A stretch of 64,000 bases of DNA from Tridacna crocea (Eukaryota > Mollusca > Bivalvia > Cardiida > Cardiidae), in the NCBI GenBank assembly GCA_943736015.1, contig OX031071.1:38286619-38350618 (forward strand). Direction: 5' to 3'. A program made the position numbers and the translations under genes. How positions within the stretch are numbered: the first letter of the stretch is position 1; each line of letters begins with the position of its first letter. The notes under the pieces are model-generated. The model searched no databases and was not told where the DNA came from. It saw nothing but the letters and a program-made list of their open reading frames with translations. Positions 21,283 to 33,039 of the stretch are shown piece after piece.

Positions 21283-21355
21283 AAAAATAGACAGTGTTTC
21301 CTGATGGTGTCAACCTGGGCCGTAGTAAATCTCTAATTTCTCTTGTTGTTGGCTG
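21283..21355 (+). repeat. Dispersed 0.54-kb repeat, copy 2 (second part)
   Basis: AAAAATAGACAGTGTTTCCT through GTAGTAAATCTCTAATTTCT continues the host repeat after the inserted element. Confidence 0.75.
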
Positions 21356-21361
21356 AAAAGA

Positions 21362-21500
21362 GGCATTAGATAGATAGATAGATTTATTGGTATGTTCAGG
21401 CCACCGGCCCATTAAACATATATACAAAGTGTACAATATGTAAACATAGTTATCGTTACATATGCAAACTTACATTTTACATGGAAAATATACACAAATC
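21362..21500 (-). mobile_element. 3' tail of a non-LTR retrotransposon
   Basis: Read on the minus strand: ATGGGCCGGTGGCCTGAACA, then CAATAAATCTATCTATCTAT. A short hairpin followed by AATAAA and a tetranucleotide tail is typical of CR1/L2-like LINE 3' ends. The body is missing. Confidence 0.55.
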
Positions 21501-21509
21501 TCCTATTTA

Positions 21510-23440
21510 CCAAATAAACCCTGACTGTATGGCCCTGAGTGTTGTTTCTGATCATTTAGCTTTTCCTACATGAATGTTTTCTGCAGGATTATTTCCCTTC
21601 GTTTCAGCCACAGTTAATTTGTCGTCTGCAAATACTTTCAATCTGGACCAGATCAATGTTTTAGTGTCATAGACTGAATCAGTATATACATTTCTCAATG
21701 ATATAGTCAAAATAAATTCACATACGATGGAAAAGAAAGGAGGAAGCTGAAGAAGAAGGAGAAGAAGAAGGAGAAAATGATAATAATAATAAATGCATAT
21801 ATCCCTCGACCTTTAACCAAATAGACCCTAGTTATATGACCATGAAATGTGGAAAGCAGGCAATGCTTTAACTGAGTATTTTACTTTTCCTACAATGTTT
21901 TCTACGTGATAAATTCCTATAATGTAAGTCAATTATTTGTCGTCTGCAAATACTTTCAATTTGGATCAAATCAGTTGTTTTGGTCTTGTAAATAGTTTAA
22001 AGCATTATACCCGTATAATTATGTACAATTGATTTCAATTAACATATAACCAAACATTTAATGTACACATTCCTCGACCCTTTACCAAATAATTCTGATT
22101 AAGTAGCATTGTAGAGTGGAGAGCGTTTTTCACAATGTTTTCCACAAGAACCATTCCCATCGTTTCAATTGCTATTGATTTTTTCATCTGCAAATACTTT
22201 CAATTTGAACAAGATCAATATTTTATAATCTAAATAATAAAATTTTATAATCCAAATAATAAAATGCAATATACATGTAACAATAATTATGATTATATAA
22301 GACAATAATCATATACATTTAATAAGAAAAGAAACTGACTCGTGCATATCAATCGACCCTTCACCAAACAAATCCTGGTTATATAGCCTTGACGTGAGGA
22401 AAGCAGGAAACGCTTTAACTGAGTATATTCACTTTTCCTACAATGTTTTCTACAAGATCAAATCCCATCATTCCAGTTTCAGTTATTTGTCGTCTGCAAA
22501 TACCTTCAATTTGAACCGGGTCACAGTTTCTTAGTCCTGTAAACAGTTATATCAATAAACACATATGGAATCTGCACAACAGATTAAACGGATTTATCGT
22601 CAAATATACATGTAAAATAACATTTTACATTATACCACAATTAATTAATCTCTCGACCCTTTACCAAATAAATCCTGTTTATGTAGCATTGTATAAGGGA
22701 GAACATTTTCCTACAATGTTTTCTACAAGTTCAAATTCCATCGCTGCTGCTTTTGTTCATCTAGTGTCTACAAATGCTTTCAATTTGAACAAGATCAATA
22801 TTCCTAGTCTAAGTAGTTTGATGCAATATATATGTAACAATAATTGTAATCAAACACAATTTAAAATTTAGCAAGAAAAAGAAATACACCTACATAATCA
22901 TTAATCCTTTACCAAATGAACCCTGGTTATATAGCCTAAAGGTAGGGCAAGCAGGAAACGCTTGAACTAAATATTTTCACTTTTCCTACAATGTTTTCAA
23001 TGAGACCCAACTCTATTGTACCAGCATCAGTTTTGTCGTCTGCAAATACTCTCAAGTTCGGCTGAATCAGTATTTCCTAATCAGGTAAATAGATTGACAA
23101 GTGTAATGTCAAGAATACATAAAAAAAAAATGTACTTATCCCTCAACCCTTCACCAACTTAACCCTATATGGCTCTGAAGTGGGAGATACATTTTCCTAC
23201 AAAATGTTTTTCAGAGAATATTTCCCATCCTTCTAGCTACAGTAATTTTACCGTCTCCAAATACTTTCAATTTGGCAAGAACAATATCTTTGTAAATAGT
23301 TAAAAGCAATATACATGTATGTAAAACAGACAGTATCTTAACAGTCGAATACGGTTATTGCCAAACACAAATTTACAATTCAAAATAAGTAAAGAAAATT
23401 AATTATGCTATATAGCCTTCTGTTAAAGGGAGGTGGAAAA
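21510..23440 (-). repeat. Satellite-like array of alternating MITE-derived monomers
   Basis: Seven or more MITE-like units lie in the same orientation, each with CCTTTACCAAAT-like, CAATGTTTTCTAC-like and TCGTCTGCAAATACTTTCAA boxes. Two kinds alternate. Type X carries GGAAAGCAGGAAACGCTTTAA (anchors near 21894, 22440, 22988). Type Y carries GTAGCATTGTA...GGGAGA (anchors near 22134, 22706, 23200). X to X spacing is about 547 bp. The central hairpins found in dispersed copies are degraded. No coding sequence. Confidence 0.75.
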
Positions 23441-23447
23441 ATACTTT

Positions 23448-23578
23448 TTACTCATCCATGAATGTTTTACATACATACACACATACATACATACATGCAT
23501 GCATGCATACTTACGCATATACATACGCTTATACATACGCACACACATACGTACATATATACATATATACACACGTAT
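23448..23578. repeat. ACAT/CATA microsatellite, degenerate
   Basis: ATACATACACACATACATAC type repeats with CATG and ACGC variants; low-complexity sequence. Confidence 0.9.
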
Positions 23579-23756
23579 CACTGCGTATTTTGATTTTCTT
23601 TCACTTTCATTATTGCTGAGATATAAATGGCAATTTTACGTACAATTGATTCATTCTCGTTTTGCATTAAGCTATAGAAACTATCTAATGTAGGAGGACC
23701 CCTATACCAAGTATACAAATACCGTCTTCGTTCATTCGTATATTGATAACAATTAA

Positions 23757-24212
23757 AATCAAAGGACTGAAGGTCCTGAAAGTCGCACTAATGGTGAAAC
23801 CTTGATATTTTGGGACTGATAGGTGGTCATCACCCTTTTACAGGACAATCTTGCTTTTACGTAATTCAAACAGCTTTGGAAAACAGAGCTGAAAGAAAGA
23901 AAAACTCATTTTTTTTTACTCAAGGTTTTCTTCCAATTAGACTCAAATTTAATGGTTTACCGTAAGTCAAATTTGATTAGTTTTCAGCAATTCTTCGATT
24001 TTGACTAGTCTGCAATTTAGTTGAGCAAATGCAGTTACTTGTAATAGGCAGCTTCCCACCAAGTTAGATCTTTTCATTTTTCTTTTTCTTTAATATATCC
24101 ATGTTGGCATATAGCCTGACATAATATACCCAAAACAATATTAAATGTATGTCATTGGTCACCTCTATTACTTGGAACTTACTGAAACAGTGCCACTGCA
24201 TACCGATGCTAG
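23757..24212. other. Stretch opening with the GGACTGAAGGTCC hairpin
   Basis: The opening matches 8223 (AATCAAAGGACTGAAGGTCC, then TGAAA-TCGC). It may be the head of the element whose tandem core starts at about 24213. The remainder has no recognisable gene. Confidence 0.4.
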
Positions 24213-25182
24213 CACCTGACAATTTTTGAAAAGGGACACATAAGGGACATCTCTGTGAAATCATTTCAAAATCTGACCAACCATTTCAGTGAAGAAGAAT
24301 TTTCAAGAATTTCTTCATGTCCGAATAGTGCAAGTGGACCCCATTTACCAGAGCCATGCTTCTTGATGGATCAGAATTTCGAAAACATTTTTGAAAATGG
24401 TCACCCAAGGAAGATTGCTTTGAAATTATTTTAAAATCTGATCATGGGTTTCAGAGAAGGTGAATTTTCAAGAAATTCTTCATTTCCATATTGTAGCCCC
24501 AATTCACCTGAGCCATGTTTCTTGGCAAATCAAAATTTCGCGAACAAGTTTTTAAAAGGGTCACCCAAGGAACATCTCTGTGAACTTTTTTCAATATCTG
24601 ATCAGCCGTTTCAGAGAAGTATGAATATTCAAGAATTTCTGCATGTCCATATAAGTACAAGTAGCCCCCATTCACCAGAGCCATGTTTCTTGATGGATTG
24701 AAATTTCGCAAACAATTTTTGAAAAGGGTCACCCATAGAACAACCCTGAGAAATTATTTCAAAATCTGACCAGTGGTTTCTGAGAAGAAGAATTTTTTAG
24801 AATTTCTTCATTCCTGATTGCAAATAGCCCCCATTCACCAGAGTCATGTTTCTTGACTGATCAAAATTTCACGAAAAAGTTTTGGAAAGGGTCACTTAAT
24901 CTGGCCAGCTGTTTCAGAGAAGAAGATTTTTAAAGAATTTCTTAGAAAACTGTTTGGTTGCCATGGCAACCAAAACTTTTGACGTAATCAAATTCTGTGA
25001 ACAATTTTCAAAGAGGACCTCCCAAGGAACATTCCAGCCAAGTTTGGTCCATATTGGCCCAGCGGTTTTGGAGGAGTTGATGTTTAAAGAATTGTTGATG
25101 ACGCATGACGGATGACAGACACCAGGTGATCCTAAAAGCTTCCCTTGAGCATGTTGTGCTCAGGTTAGCTGAAAAAACAGTC
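24213..25182 (+). mobile_element. Pearl/Helentron-like element (CACCAGAGCCATG tandem core)
   Basis: About 155-bp units with CCCCCATTCACCAGAGCCAT, GATCAAAATTTCG and AAAAGGGTCACCCAAGGAAC boxes. The 3' domain has GGTTGCCATGGCAACC (24957-24972) and AACATTCCAGCCAAGTTTGG, and ends in CTTGAGCATGTTGTGCTCAG. The closest relative here is 47126-48640. Confidence 0.72.
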
Positions 25183-25293
25183 CTAAGGTTTTTCATCTCA
25201 ACCAAACTGACTCTCAAACTATAAAAAATATTTGCAAAGTAATTAATAACTATGCAATCTACAACAGGTTAAAGACCATTGTGAATAATTAGT

Positions 25294-25514
25294 TTAACTC
25301 ATTACCAGACCAGCCCAATTTTAGGCTTGTCCAAATTGAAAGCATTTGCAGATGACAAAATAAAAGTGACAGAAAATTTGAAATTTGTTTTGTGAAGGTT
25401 AGAAAAAATTGTGGGAAAAGGAGAAAATGCATTTTTTTCCCTTTTCCCACAATGTGTTCTAAAGGCTTCTTTCTCAGGGTAGTCAAAATTAGGGATTGTG
25501 TGGTAATGGGTTAA
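25294..25514 (+). mobile_element. TTAA-MITE copy
   Basis: TTAACTCATTACCAGACCAG to TTGTGTGGTAATGGGTTAA, 221 bp. The loop-proximal hairpin is altered to AATGCATTTTTTTCCC. Confidence 0.88.
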
Positions 25515-25615
25515 TCACCACATTAAATTTGTTACACTCTTTTTGAGTGCTGAAATTGTATCTTTGCTATCCAAACAATGTAATTAATGTATCACATTTC
25601 TGTTATATCATTTCT

Positions 25616-25843
25616 TTAACCCATTACCACACAATCCCTACTTTTGACGCCCCCGAGAAAGAAGCCTTTTGAAAACACTGTGGGAAAAGGAGAAAATGCT
25701 GGTAACCAAAATTTTCTGCTTTTCCCACAGTGTTTTCTTTCCTTCCCAGTACAAATTTCAGTTTTTCAGTCACCTTTATTTTGTCGTCTGAAAATGCTTT
25801 CAATTTAGACCAGTCCAAATTTTCTTGCGTGGTAAAGAGTTAA
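25616..25843 (-). mobile_element. TTAA-MITE copy, reverse orientation
   Basis: TTAACCCATTACCACACAAT to CTTGCGTGGTAAAGAGTTAA, 228 bp. Central GGAGAAAATGCTGGTAACCA with a partly mismatched partner. Confidence 0.92.
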
Positions 25844-26179
25844 ATGTGCTGATGCTTATGTTTTTTTTTTTTCATATATAAAACATATTTTTATAATGAT
25901 GGATAAATATTTTTAAAGTATCCAATATGCTTTTTTTTTTTCATTAATAGTAACTTTATCTTCCTTAAAAAAAAAAATAGAAAGAAAAACGTGATTTTAT
26001 CACTAAGCATTTGATTCACTTCGCTATGTTTATTGTTAAATTAGTTTCATCATTGGTTTTAATCATGTAAGGCAAATTTAAAATAAAGCAAGAGTTATAA
26101 ATCGTCTTGATGACGAATACGTAATTTCTATTAATTTTTACATAAATTGAAGTTAGAAATACTATAAAAATCATGTGTT
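25844..26179. other. Unassigned spacer with T and A homopolymer runs
   Basis: Nothing recognised. Confidence 0.4.
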
Positions 26180-26307
26180 CATTTTGACTACACATTGGGT
26201 ACGTTTTGACTCCACTTGGGTAGGTTTAGACTTCATTTGGGTAAGTTTTGACTCCATTCGGGTACGTTTTGACTTGGGTACGTTTTGGTTTGAGTACGTT
26301 TTGACTG
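26180..26307. repeat. Minisatellite with 16-22 bp GTTTTGACTCCA-type units
   Basis: About seven units of GTTTTGACTCCACTTGGGTA type, the last three shortened to 16 bp (GTTTTGACTTGGGTAC). The repeated SKRTQ-like peptide in one frame is a by-product of the repeat. Confidence 0.8.
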
Positions 26308-27389
26308 TAAACCCCCTCAACAGTGCAACTGTCAATGTACGGTCGTAATTGCTGTACTTTACCTTGCGTTTCATATTTCATGTTGTATTTACTGTATACG
26401 GAGGGGATGAAATATCCTTGTCGCCACTCTTTTGGGGTCCGAACAAATGCAGTAATCAACATTTTAACTTTACTGGTGTTAATCGTTATACATGTGCGTT
26501 TGTTTTCTATCCCGTCCGCCATTTGCATTTTCTTAATCAAAGTACAATTTTGAACTTCAAACTTAAGCTAATCAAAGACCTAAAATACTAGAATTGATAG
26601 CAAAAGTTCATGTCTGATTTCCATAAAATCGTGTATGTAAGCGTTTCGCATGCAGTTTTATGTGTTACAAAAGTTTTTTGATGTGTAATGGAATAGTTTT
26701 TGGGTGTTTTGGGGTATTCGAGTGGTTTGGGGTGTTTCATCCGAGACGTGCGTTACAAACTAGGTCAAAGCTGCGGAACGAAACAAATTTTCAAATTTAG
26801 AGCGAGTTTTACGATATTTAACCCTGAATTCATGGTTTGCATGGTTTAAAAGAGTTGATTTCAAATGACATCACTCGAGTCCGAAATTCCACCCTTATAA
26901 GCGAAGCTCTACCGGTCTCGATAATACATGAATATTTACAGTAAGGTGCTCTCGATAAGCCATATTAATCCGCGATCCCTTTTAAACTCACATTAAGCAT
27001 TGATGGGGGATATCTTAGCTGAATTGGGTTTTCTTTACCCATCTAAACAAAGATAGATGTTAACTTTTCACATGATATACAAAATAACAGCATTTTTTTT
27101 AATTTAAAATTTGAGTCACGTTCTCCTTTTTCTAGCGTAGGTATATGAGTTATATGAGTTACCGGGTCCAGTCCCATCATAAAGAACAAATTCCAGACAT
27201 ACCAAAGAAAAAGTAGTTCTACAGCGACTGGGTTAAAAGCAGAGTAACTGCACCTCGTTTATGAAGTATATACGACGTTTTTGATCCAATTTTTTGCATG
27301 ATTCTTCAACCCACTATAGACACCCCCCAACCCACCCTGAGCTCCTCGAGCTCATCGCAAAAAGTCGAACGTTTTGACAAACGTGCGAC
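26308..27389. other. Unassigned region with an octamer-like site
   Basis: Contains GCCATTTGCAT near 26518, a GCCAT box beside an ATTTGCAT octamer. No exon was recognised beside it, so a promoter is only a weak possibility. The rest shows nothing. Confidence 0.3.
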
Positions 27390-28256
27390 TTAAAAAGCAT
27401 GGAATTCATTTTCAACACAGATAATACCATAATTATCTAGACAAAAAGTACAGTTTCTATTTTCTCTTACTATTCCCATATGCCTACCGATTTCTATCTT
27501 AAACTTATGGTTAGAGCATCTGAATCTAGCCAAATATTTCCAAAGTGAGAAGGACAAACCAACATACAGATATTTCTCAGGATTTAACATAGTTTTAAAG
27601 TGTTTATAGCTTTCACAACGGGTACTATTGTTAATTGATTCTATCCAATTTTGCTGCATGCAATCTTTCAGCCTCTGTTTAAAAATGTTAAGAAATAATT
27701 CAGGATCTCCAACCCCCTGTGAGAGCCAAACAATACCAAAACCAAATCTATATAGAAGTTGTTTAATTGATGTTACCCAAGTAACCCTTTCAATTTCATC
27801 CAGACTCTTTAACATTTGGTAGCAATTCTTTGGTAGTCTGTGGTCTGGCATATGTTACAATTTCAGCCAATATTTGATTGGTCTTAGGTGATAGTAAATA
27901 CAAAGTGGTAATCTCCCACACTCACCCAAGACCATACAATCATTAGTTGATGAGCGTACCCCCAGAAAATCTTTTCAAAACTGAATTTGGACTCTTTCTA
28001 CGGCTTCTATGTAATCAACCCCCCAAATTTCTCCCCCGTACAGTAGAATGGGCTTAACCATACTATCAAAAAGTTTAAAATACTCGGCATGTGAAAATTT
28101 ACCAAATTTTTTCTGGTGGGTTTTTATTGCTAAAATGCTCTTCTTAGCTTGTGCTGTTAATTTCAAATTTGGGAGTATAATGATAACTTTTTTGTAAAAT
28201 TTTGATCCCAAAATCTGAAGGGCCACCTTTAAATTCCTTCCGGCAGGCATACCCAA
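27390..28256 (-). pseudogene. LINE reverse-transcriptase C-terminal fragment, inactivated
   Basis: One minus-strand frame reads through 289 codons with two internal stops. It starts near the end of the polymerase domain: KLFDSMVKPILLYGGEIWG is the motif found at the end of the thumb region in CR1/jockey-like LINE proteins. After a TGA come FLGVRSSTNDCMVLGECGRL and PIKYWLKL, then a TAA, then a longer open part ending in NRNCTFC..., the position of the C-terminal Cys-rich knuckle. The endonuclease, palm and fingers are absent. Because both stops lie in the same frame with no frameshift, decay is by point mutation. The low-coordinate end stops before the usual His/Cys completion. The protein would act in target-primed reverse transcription; this copy cannot. 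Confidence 0.75.
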
Positions 28257-28564
28257 ACAAAGACTAAACGCTCAGCCTCTGATCTAATATGAGGGTACAA
28301 GACTTCTGATCATGTAATTGGCAGGCCGAATTGACCCCCTTCCTTTGGAAAAAGAGATGAATTTATACTAAATTCGTAGATTTTACCTGCGCTCATGGTT
28401 CAATTGAGCATTTAGAACATTCACGATTTATAGGGATCAACGATCGTCCGTAATTTCGCTTTTCTAAAGTTTTGCCAAGTTACTTGACAAATTTTGTCTA
28501 GCCGACAATTCGTGATGTTATCGAAAGTGTACATATATTCGGGTAGTCAGATTATACGGGCGAA

Positions 28565-28587
28565 AGACCGCGCCAAAGGCGCGGTCT
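28565..28587. repeat. Perfect 10-bp-stem GC-rich hairpin
   Basis: AGACCGCGCC, loop AAA, GGCGCGGTCT, in otherwise AT-rich DNA. It is similar in form to the small hairpins that open the pearl/Helentron-like elements, so it may mark an element end. Confidence 0.6.
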
Positions 28588-30649
28588 GAAGACCGCCTAT
28601 AGGTTACACGTACGAATAAAACTTAAAATCATCAAATTTCATAATTCAAATTACAAACCCCGTAAGACTTTTTTCGGCCATTTTGAATTTTTGTTGATTT
28701 TTCGTCCACTGGTGGTGAGCTTCCGGTCACAGACTGGACCGTATCAGAATTTCTTTCCAAGAGCAAAGAACATTCATCTACTGACAAATTTCGAGAACTC
28801 AGTCAGCATATGTTATGAATTTTTCTAATATCAAAATTAAACATAAATCACACAGATTTTGGGAAATGGTTGAATAAACGCGTCTTTGGAGTATATTTCT
28901 TTTTTTGCGAAAAAAAGGGGGAGGAAAAATGACGTGTTCTATGTCACACGCACTGAGTTTGTAACCATACCGATCGACTGTGTCTGTACTTCAACGTCCT
29001 TGACAACCAGAAGGTTAGTTTTTTACAAGAAGAATTCCACACAGTCAGACAAAATCCATAAGATTAAATTTACTTATTTTTTTGATAAAATTTCTTTAAA
29101 AGTTATCTATCTACAACGTTTCCCTTTCGTTCGCAAATCATTACAAAAATTCTGGGAAAAGAATATCAAAACTGTTAGTTTCAATGACGTATGAAATACG
29201 CAGCGCTTAAAATGACGTCATCTTCTGATGTCGGCCTTGATCCCTTTCGTCCTCTTGCAGTTCGCCCTATTTCGTGTTCACTTTGGTTTCTAAAACACCT
29301 TTACCTACGTCTTGTCTTTTTCAACACTTTCTTCATGAGAATAATTAAAAAAAAAAAAACTCTCAAATATGTTCTTTAATGAAGAAAAAGAGTGCTTTAA
29401 ATAGTGTTGATTTTGAGAAAGATGGCAAGACCACAGATAGATCAATATATTTTTGGGTACAACATAGATTTTTATGGGTTGGTAAGGCCATTTATTGGGT
29501 AAATGGATGGACAGGTGGATGTATGATTCTAATATGAGAGAAGATTAATTGTATAGTGTTAAAGGCCGTCTTAAGCATCATTCAGTTATTGTTAATGGCC
29601 CTAATTTCGTGACTGTCCTTGAACCGGTGATTTTTGTTCACATATCATAAAGCACAATGTTTGATGACGTCATATGGTATTTCGGCTGGTAATGCTTACC
29701 AATATTCGAACGTTTCATTGCTCCTAAATTTTAGCCAAATACCAGACAAATACATGTAAAAGTCAATTAATTGTTTTATCTAGAAATTGACTTAATTTTT
29801 CTTATATCTAAATACACTGTAGTGTTCTTTCTCTCTTACTAAAAAAACGCAAAGATCTATGTACAACTTTATACTGTAAAACTACCGAGCTACCGGAATT
29901 AAGTCAAGCCATGTTTGCTTTAGAGGGCCGACGGCATGCTGTGTTATTTGTGCACATTGGCCATGGAAATTATTATCGAAGTTAATCTTTGTCATGAAAG
30001 TAATCAGAAATAATTTATTCATGACAGGAAGTAATTTCTAGCTCCTGTTCTTTTCTAAGTTCTTAATTCCATTCTGTTGTTTCGTTGTAATCATGGAATA
30101 CGGATACTCGAGGCTATATTGGGGCGGCCAGTGTACCTATCTATGCTTTCATAGTGTTTCCAAGCCACCGGCTTCGAAACAATGGGTAGCATTGAGAGAG
30201 GAATGAATCTTGTCGCGGTGAATATCATCAATCCCCAGGAAAAGAATTGCCGCGCCCCTGTTCTCAAGTCTGTACACTACTGACTGAGCTACCAAGAGAA
30301 GACGAAGGATAGATAGATGAGTATAAAGATATATAGATGGTTATGAAGGTTTTTAAAAAGTTTTGGTATCAATATATGCAGCTTACTAAATCTAAGAATT
30401 GATCCAAGTTGTCAAAATTATGTTGATCTAGATCTACTCCGAGTTTAGATCACATTAAAGTAATTCAGAGGTATACAAGCAAAATCACTATATACACTCT
30501 TACAATTGGTAAGCAGAGCTAGAGAAAGAAAATGTATACACATACACATACTCTTACACTATCAGCCGTGCAAAGGGGGCTGATGTTGAATGTACATCCT
30601 GGACCTCGCTTGAAGGAGTCATGTAGCCTACACATACAGGTCCTCACTC
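28588..30649. other. Unassigned region
   Basis: Short open frames (for example 28886-29194, 102 codons, and 29191-29379) have no recognisable domains. Near 30212-30300 the minus strand holds TTGGTAGCTCAGTCAGTAGT, a tRNA box-A-like remnant. Confidence 0.35.
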
Positions 30650-30660
30650 TCTGAGCAGGT

Positions 30661-30943
30661 CGCCCTGCACAGTGAGTGTGGTTAGGGTATCTGACTCATG
30701 ACCTGGTGGTTGCAAATTCAAAACCTGGTTGAGGCAGACTTCCTTTCTGGCATATTTTCGCCTCTCATCTCTGTTGAAGCATGTGAGAAAAGTAGTCAGT
30801 GGCTTTTGAAAGAAAGCTGTGTTAGTAACTTAGTACTGGTGCCAGAAAGCTAGGAAACACATGTGCATCACCGACCCCATCACTGCCATGATGTGACCTT
30901 AGCTGTTAAAGTGCGTTAAACCCCAATACAACCAACCAACCAA
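30661..30943 (+). mobile_element. tRNA-derived SINE with target-site duplication
   Basis: The head carries an anticodon-like CTCATGA (GACTCATGACCTGGTGGTTG) and a box-B-like AAATTCAAAACC. The body contains GAAGCATGTGAGAAAAGTAG and the tail is GTTAAACCCCAATACAACCA followed by ACC repeats. Flanks TCTGAGCAGGT (30650) and TCTGAGCTGGT (30944) form a near-perfect 11-bp duplication. A sister copy is at 49887. The tail resembles molluscan SINEs; the exact family is not determined. Confidence 0.8.
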
Positions 30944-30961
30944 TCTGAGCTGGTCAGGATG

Positions 30962-31290
30962 ACCAGCGCGCAAAGCCCAGTTGGTAGAGTGCGGCTGTCG
31001 TGAAGGTGATATTTTGGGTCAATACTGAGGGTGCGGTTTGATTCCCACAGCTGTCATCTAAAATTACTGATATTCTTTTGGATGAAACTGAGGTACCGTG
31101 CGATGCTGCTATACACTAAGCACGATAAAGAACCAGGTATAACTTAGGAAGGGTTCGTCCTGTATCTGCACCGTCCACCATACCAATACAAACAGCTTTT
31201 GGCGTGGGGGTAGTGCACGATAAATGCAAATTGAATCAATCAGCTGGAGTAGTACCTGGAGAGCATGTAAGCATCCTTTTAGTTTTACTC
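30962..31290 (+). mobile_element. Second tRNA-derived SINE family, old copy
   Basis: AAGCCCAGTTGGTAGAGTGC resembles box A and GGTGCGGTTTGATTCCC resembles box B, at tRNA-like spacing. The downstream part includes ATACACTAAGCACGATAAAGAACC, similar to the body of the SINE at 43108. End boundary is approximate. Confidence 0.55.
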
Positions 31291-31299
31291 TTTTTTTTT

Positions 31300-33039
31300 C
31301 CCAAGGAGCTACTGACCTGGTTTTGACCCTTATAACCCACAAGGACGTCTGATTTTAGTTTCAGACACACTAATTTTTAGAGGAACTTCTCTTTTTCCAA
31401 ACATACTTTGGATCAACATCTGATCTTAAAACGATGATATCTAGATCTATGATTTGAACCTTTCATGGCTTTTCAAAGGTTGCCAAGCAGGAGAAAGAGA
31501 CAGAATCCCTAAAGAGTTTTGACAATATGCATATTCAAGCGCCTAAAATTTATGCTTTCTACATTACTTGCTAACGATATTTCTTGTTTATCTATGAACA
31601 CTGTATAGAGCTAGATGTTAGATCTCTTTTTTTGCGTATAGGTTTTCACACCCCTTTGTAGCGAAATGAAAGTGACCAGAAATAATTTATTCCTTATTGC
31701 ACACAGAGGCATAAAAATACAAGTATTTGTATGTTTATTCCGCCACTTTCAAGATTACTTCAGTTATTTACCAGCCATTGCACCTATCCCTGCTTTCCTA
31801 GTGTGCCTTTAATCAGGATTACACTAACTTCTTTCCAGCCCAGTGGCTGCTTTCCCACTCTACATTTTCCCAATGACAGATCGCAATGATTATCATTGGT
31901 TCTTGGAAAAAAAATAGTCCAGCTGGGATAAGCGACTCCTGATAATTTGGGACCAAATTAATCCTTCGCTAGTTAACACTGTATCACACAATCCAGAGTT
32001 CAAACTGCGCTGACGGAGAAGGATTCTGAGTATACTGCGGGAAAAGGATAAAATACCAGGAAAATGTTACCCTGTTGAGAACTTTTGTTGTCTACAGATA
32101 AAATATATCTATTGACATTGAAAATGTGTTGGGCAGGGTCAAACGAATATATCAGCACCGATCATGTACCGATTATGTTTTCATAGGTCTGAGGAAAAAA
32201 TTCTCTTTCGCCCGTTTCTAGGCTTTGCCTATTTTCATATTAGTTCTAGCGATATCGATTTGTATAGTAATTTGGATTAGGTCAATGTCGTAATTAATTT
32301 CACCTGATTTTTTATTTCAACTTCAATCGATGGAATGGCTGTCATGCATCTATGCATTGCGGTAAATGGGACCAGTATCAAAACGTGAGAAATAAAAAAT
32401 GGCGACACCACAACACTGCGAACAGAAACTGGGTCAACAGATTTATTTTTCCTACCACAAAGTTTAATAATCATAGATCAGGCGTACTATCAAGTAGAAC
32501 CAGGCAAATAGAAAATAACCACTTTCACTTACCGACGTATTTAAGATGGATGGACAAGCTGATGCCTGAAAGTTGTAGAGATCCTTTTTCCTCGCTTGCA
32601 AGGCGCGTTATGACGTCAACCCCATTAGCTCCTCGCATGTTATTTGATTCATACGCGTTTCAAAAATTTAAACCAACGAATTTAATTAAAGAAAAAGACA
32701 TACGAGAATAAATCAAACAAACGCATGATTTCAAAATTCATTTCTAACCATGTATTAATCAAACATTTTCAGATACGGCGACAATTTCTAATCTGTCATT
32801 TTTTTTTCTGCGGATGAACACATGAAATGAGTGATACAATCACATCGTAAAAAGCTGTAAGGTTTATTCAGAGTTACGATAGTGTTGCACGGAAATTTCA
32901 AGTTATTAGGCTCATCCTATCTTGAAAAAACCATGAAGATTCAGGAATCCACTTACAACTTTTAACCCATTTCATCCTACCTCCCCGACTGCAATAAATC
33001 TGCCATTCTTGACAGAATGGCGATTTAAAAAATAAGTTA
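31300..33039. other. Unassigned region with one decayed MITE
   Basis: 31973-32130 keeps GTATCACACAATCC, GCGGGAAAAGGATAAAATAC and TGTTGTCTACAGATAAA, a relic of the reversed TTAA-MITE. An open frame at 32352-32711 (119 codons) begins next to AAAATGGCGAC but has no recognisable domain or splice support. Confidence 0.4.

Noticed and set aside
23433-23693. 86-codon frame with HTYIHTYIH repeats
   Set aside because: Translation of the CATA microsatellite.
25624-25818. Recurring peptide LDWSKLKAFADDKIKVTEKL in many frames
   Set aside because: This is the translated left half of the MITE, not a conserved protein. It occurs in both orientations and ends at the hairpin.
26226-26540. 104-codon minus-strand frame with repeated KRTQ/KTYPN
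   Set aside because: Arises from the minisatellite at 26180-26307.
32352-32711. 119-codon plus-strand frame
   Set aside because: No recognisable domain, no splice signals in agreement, and biased composition; kept only as a remark.
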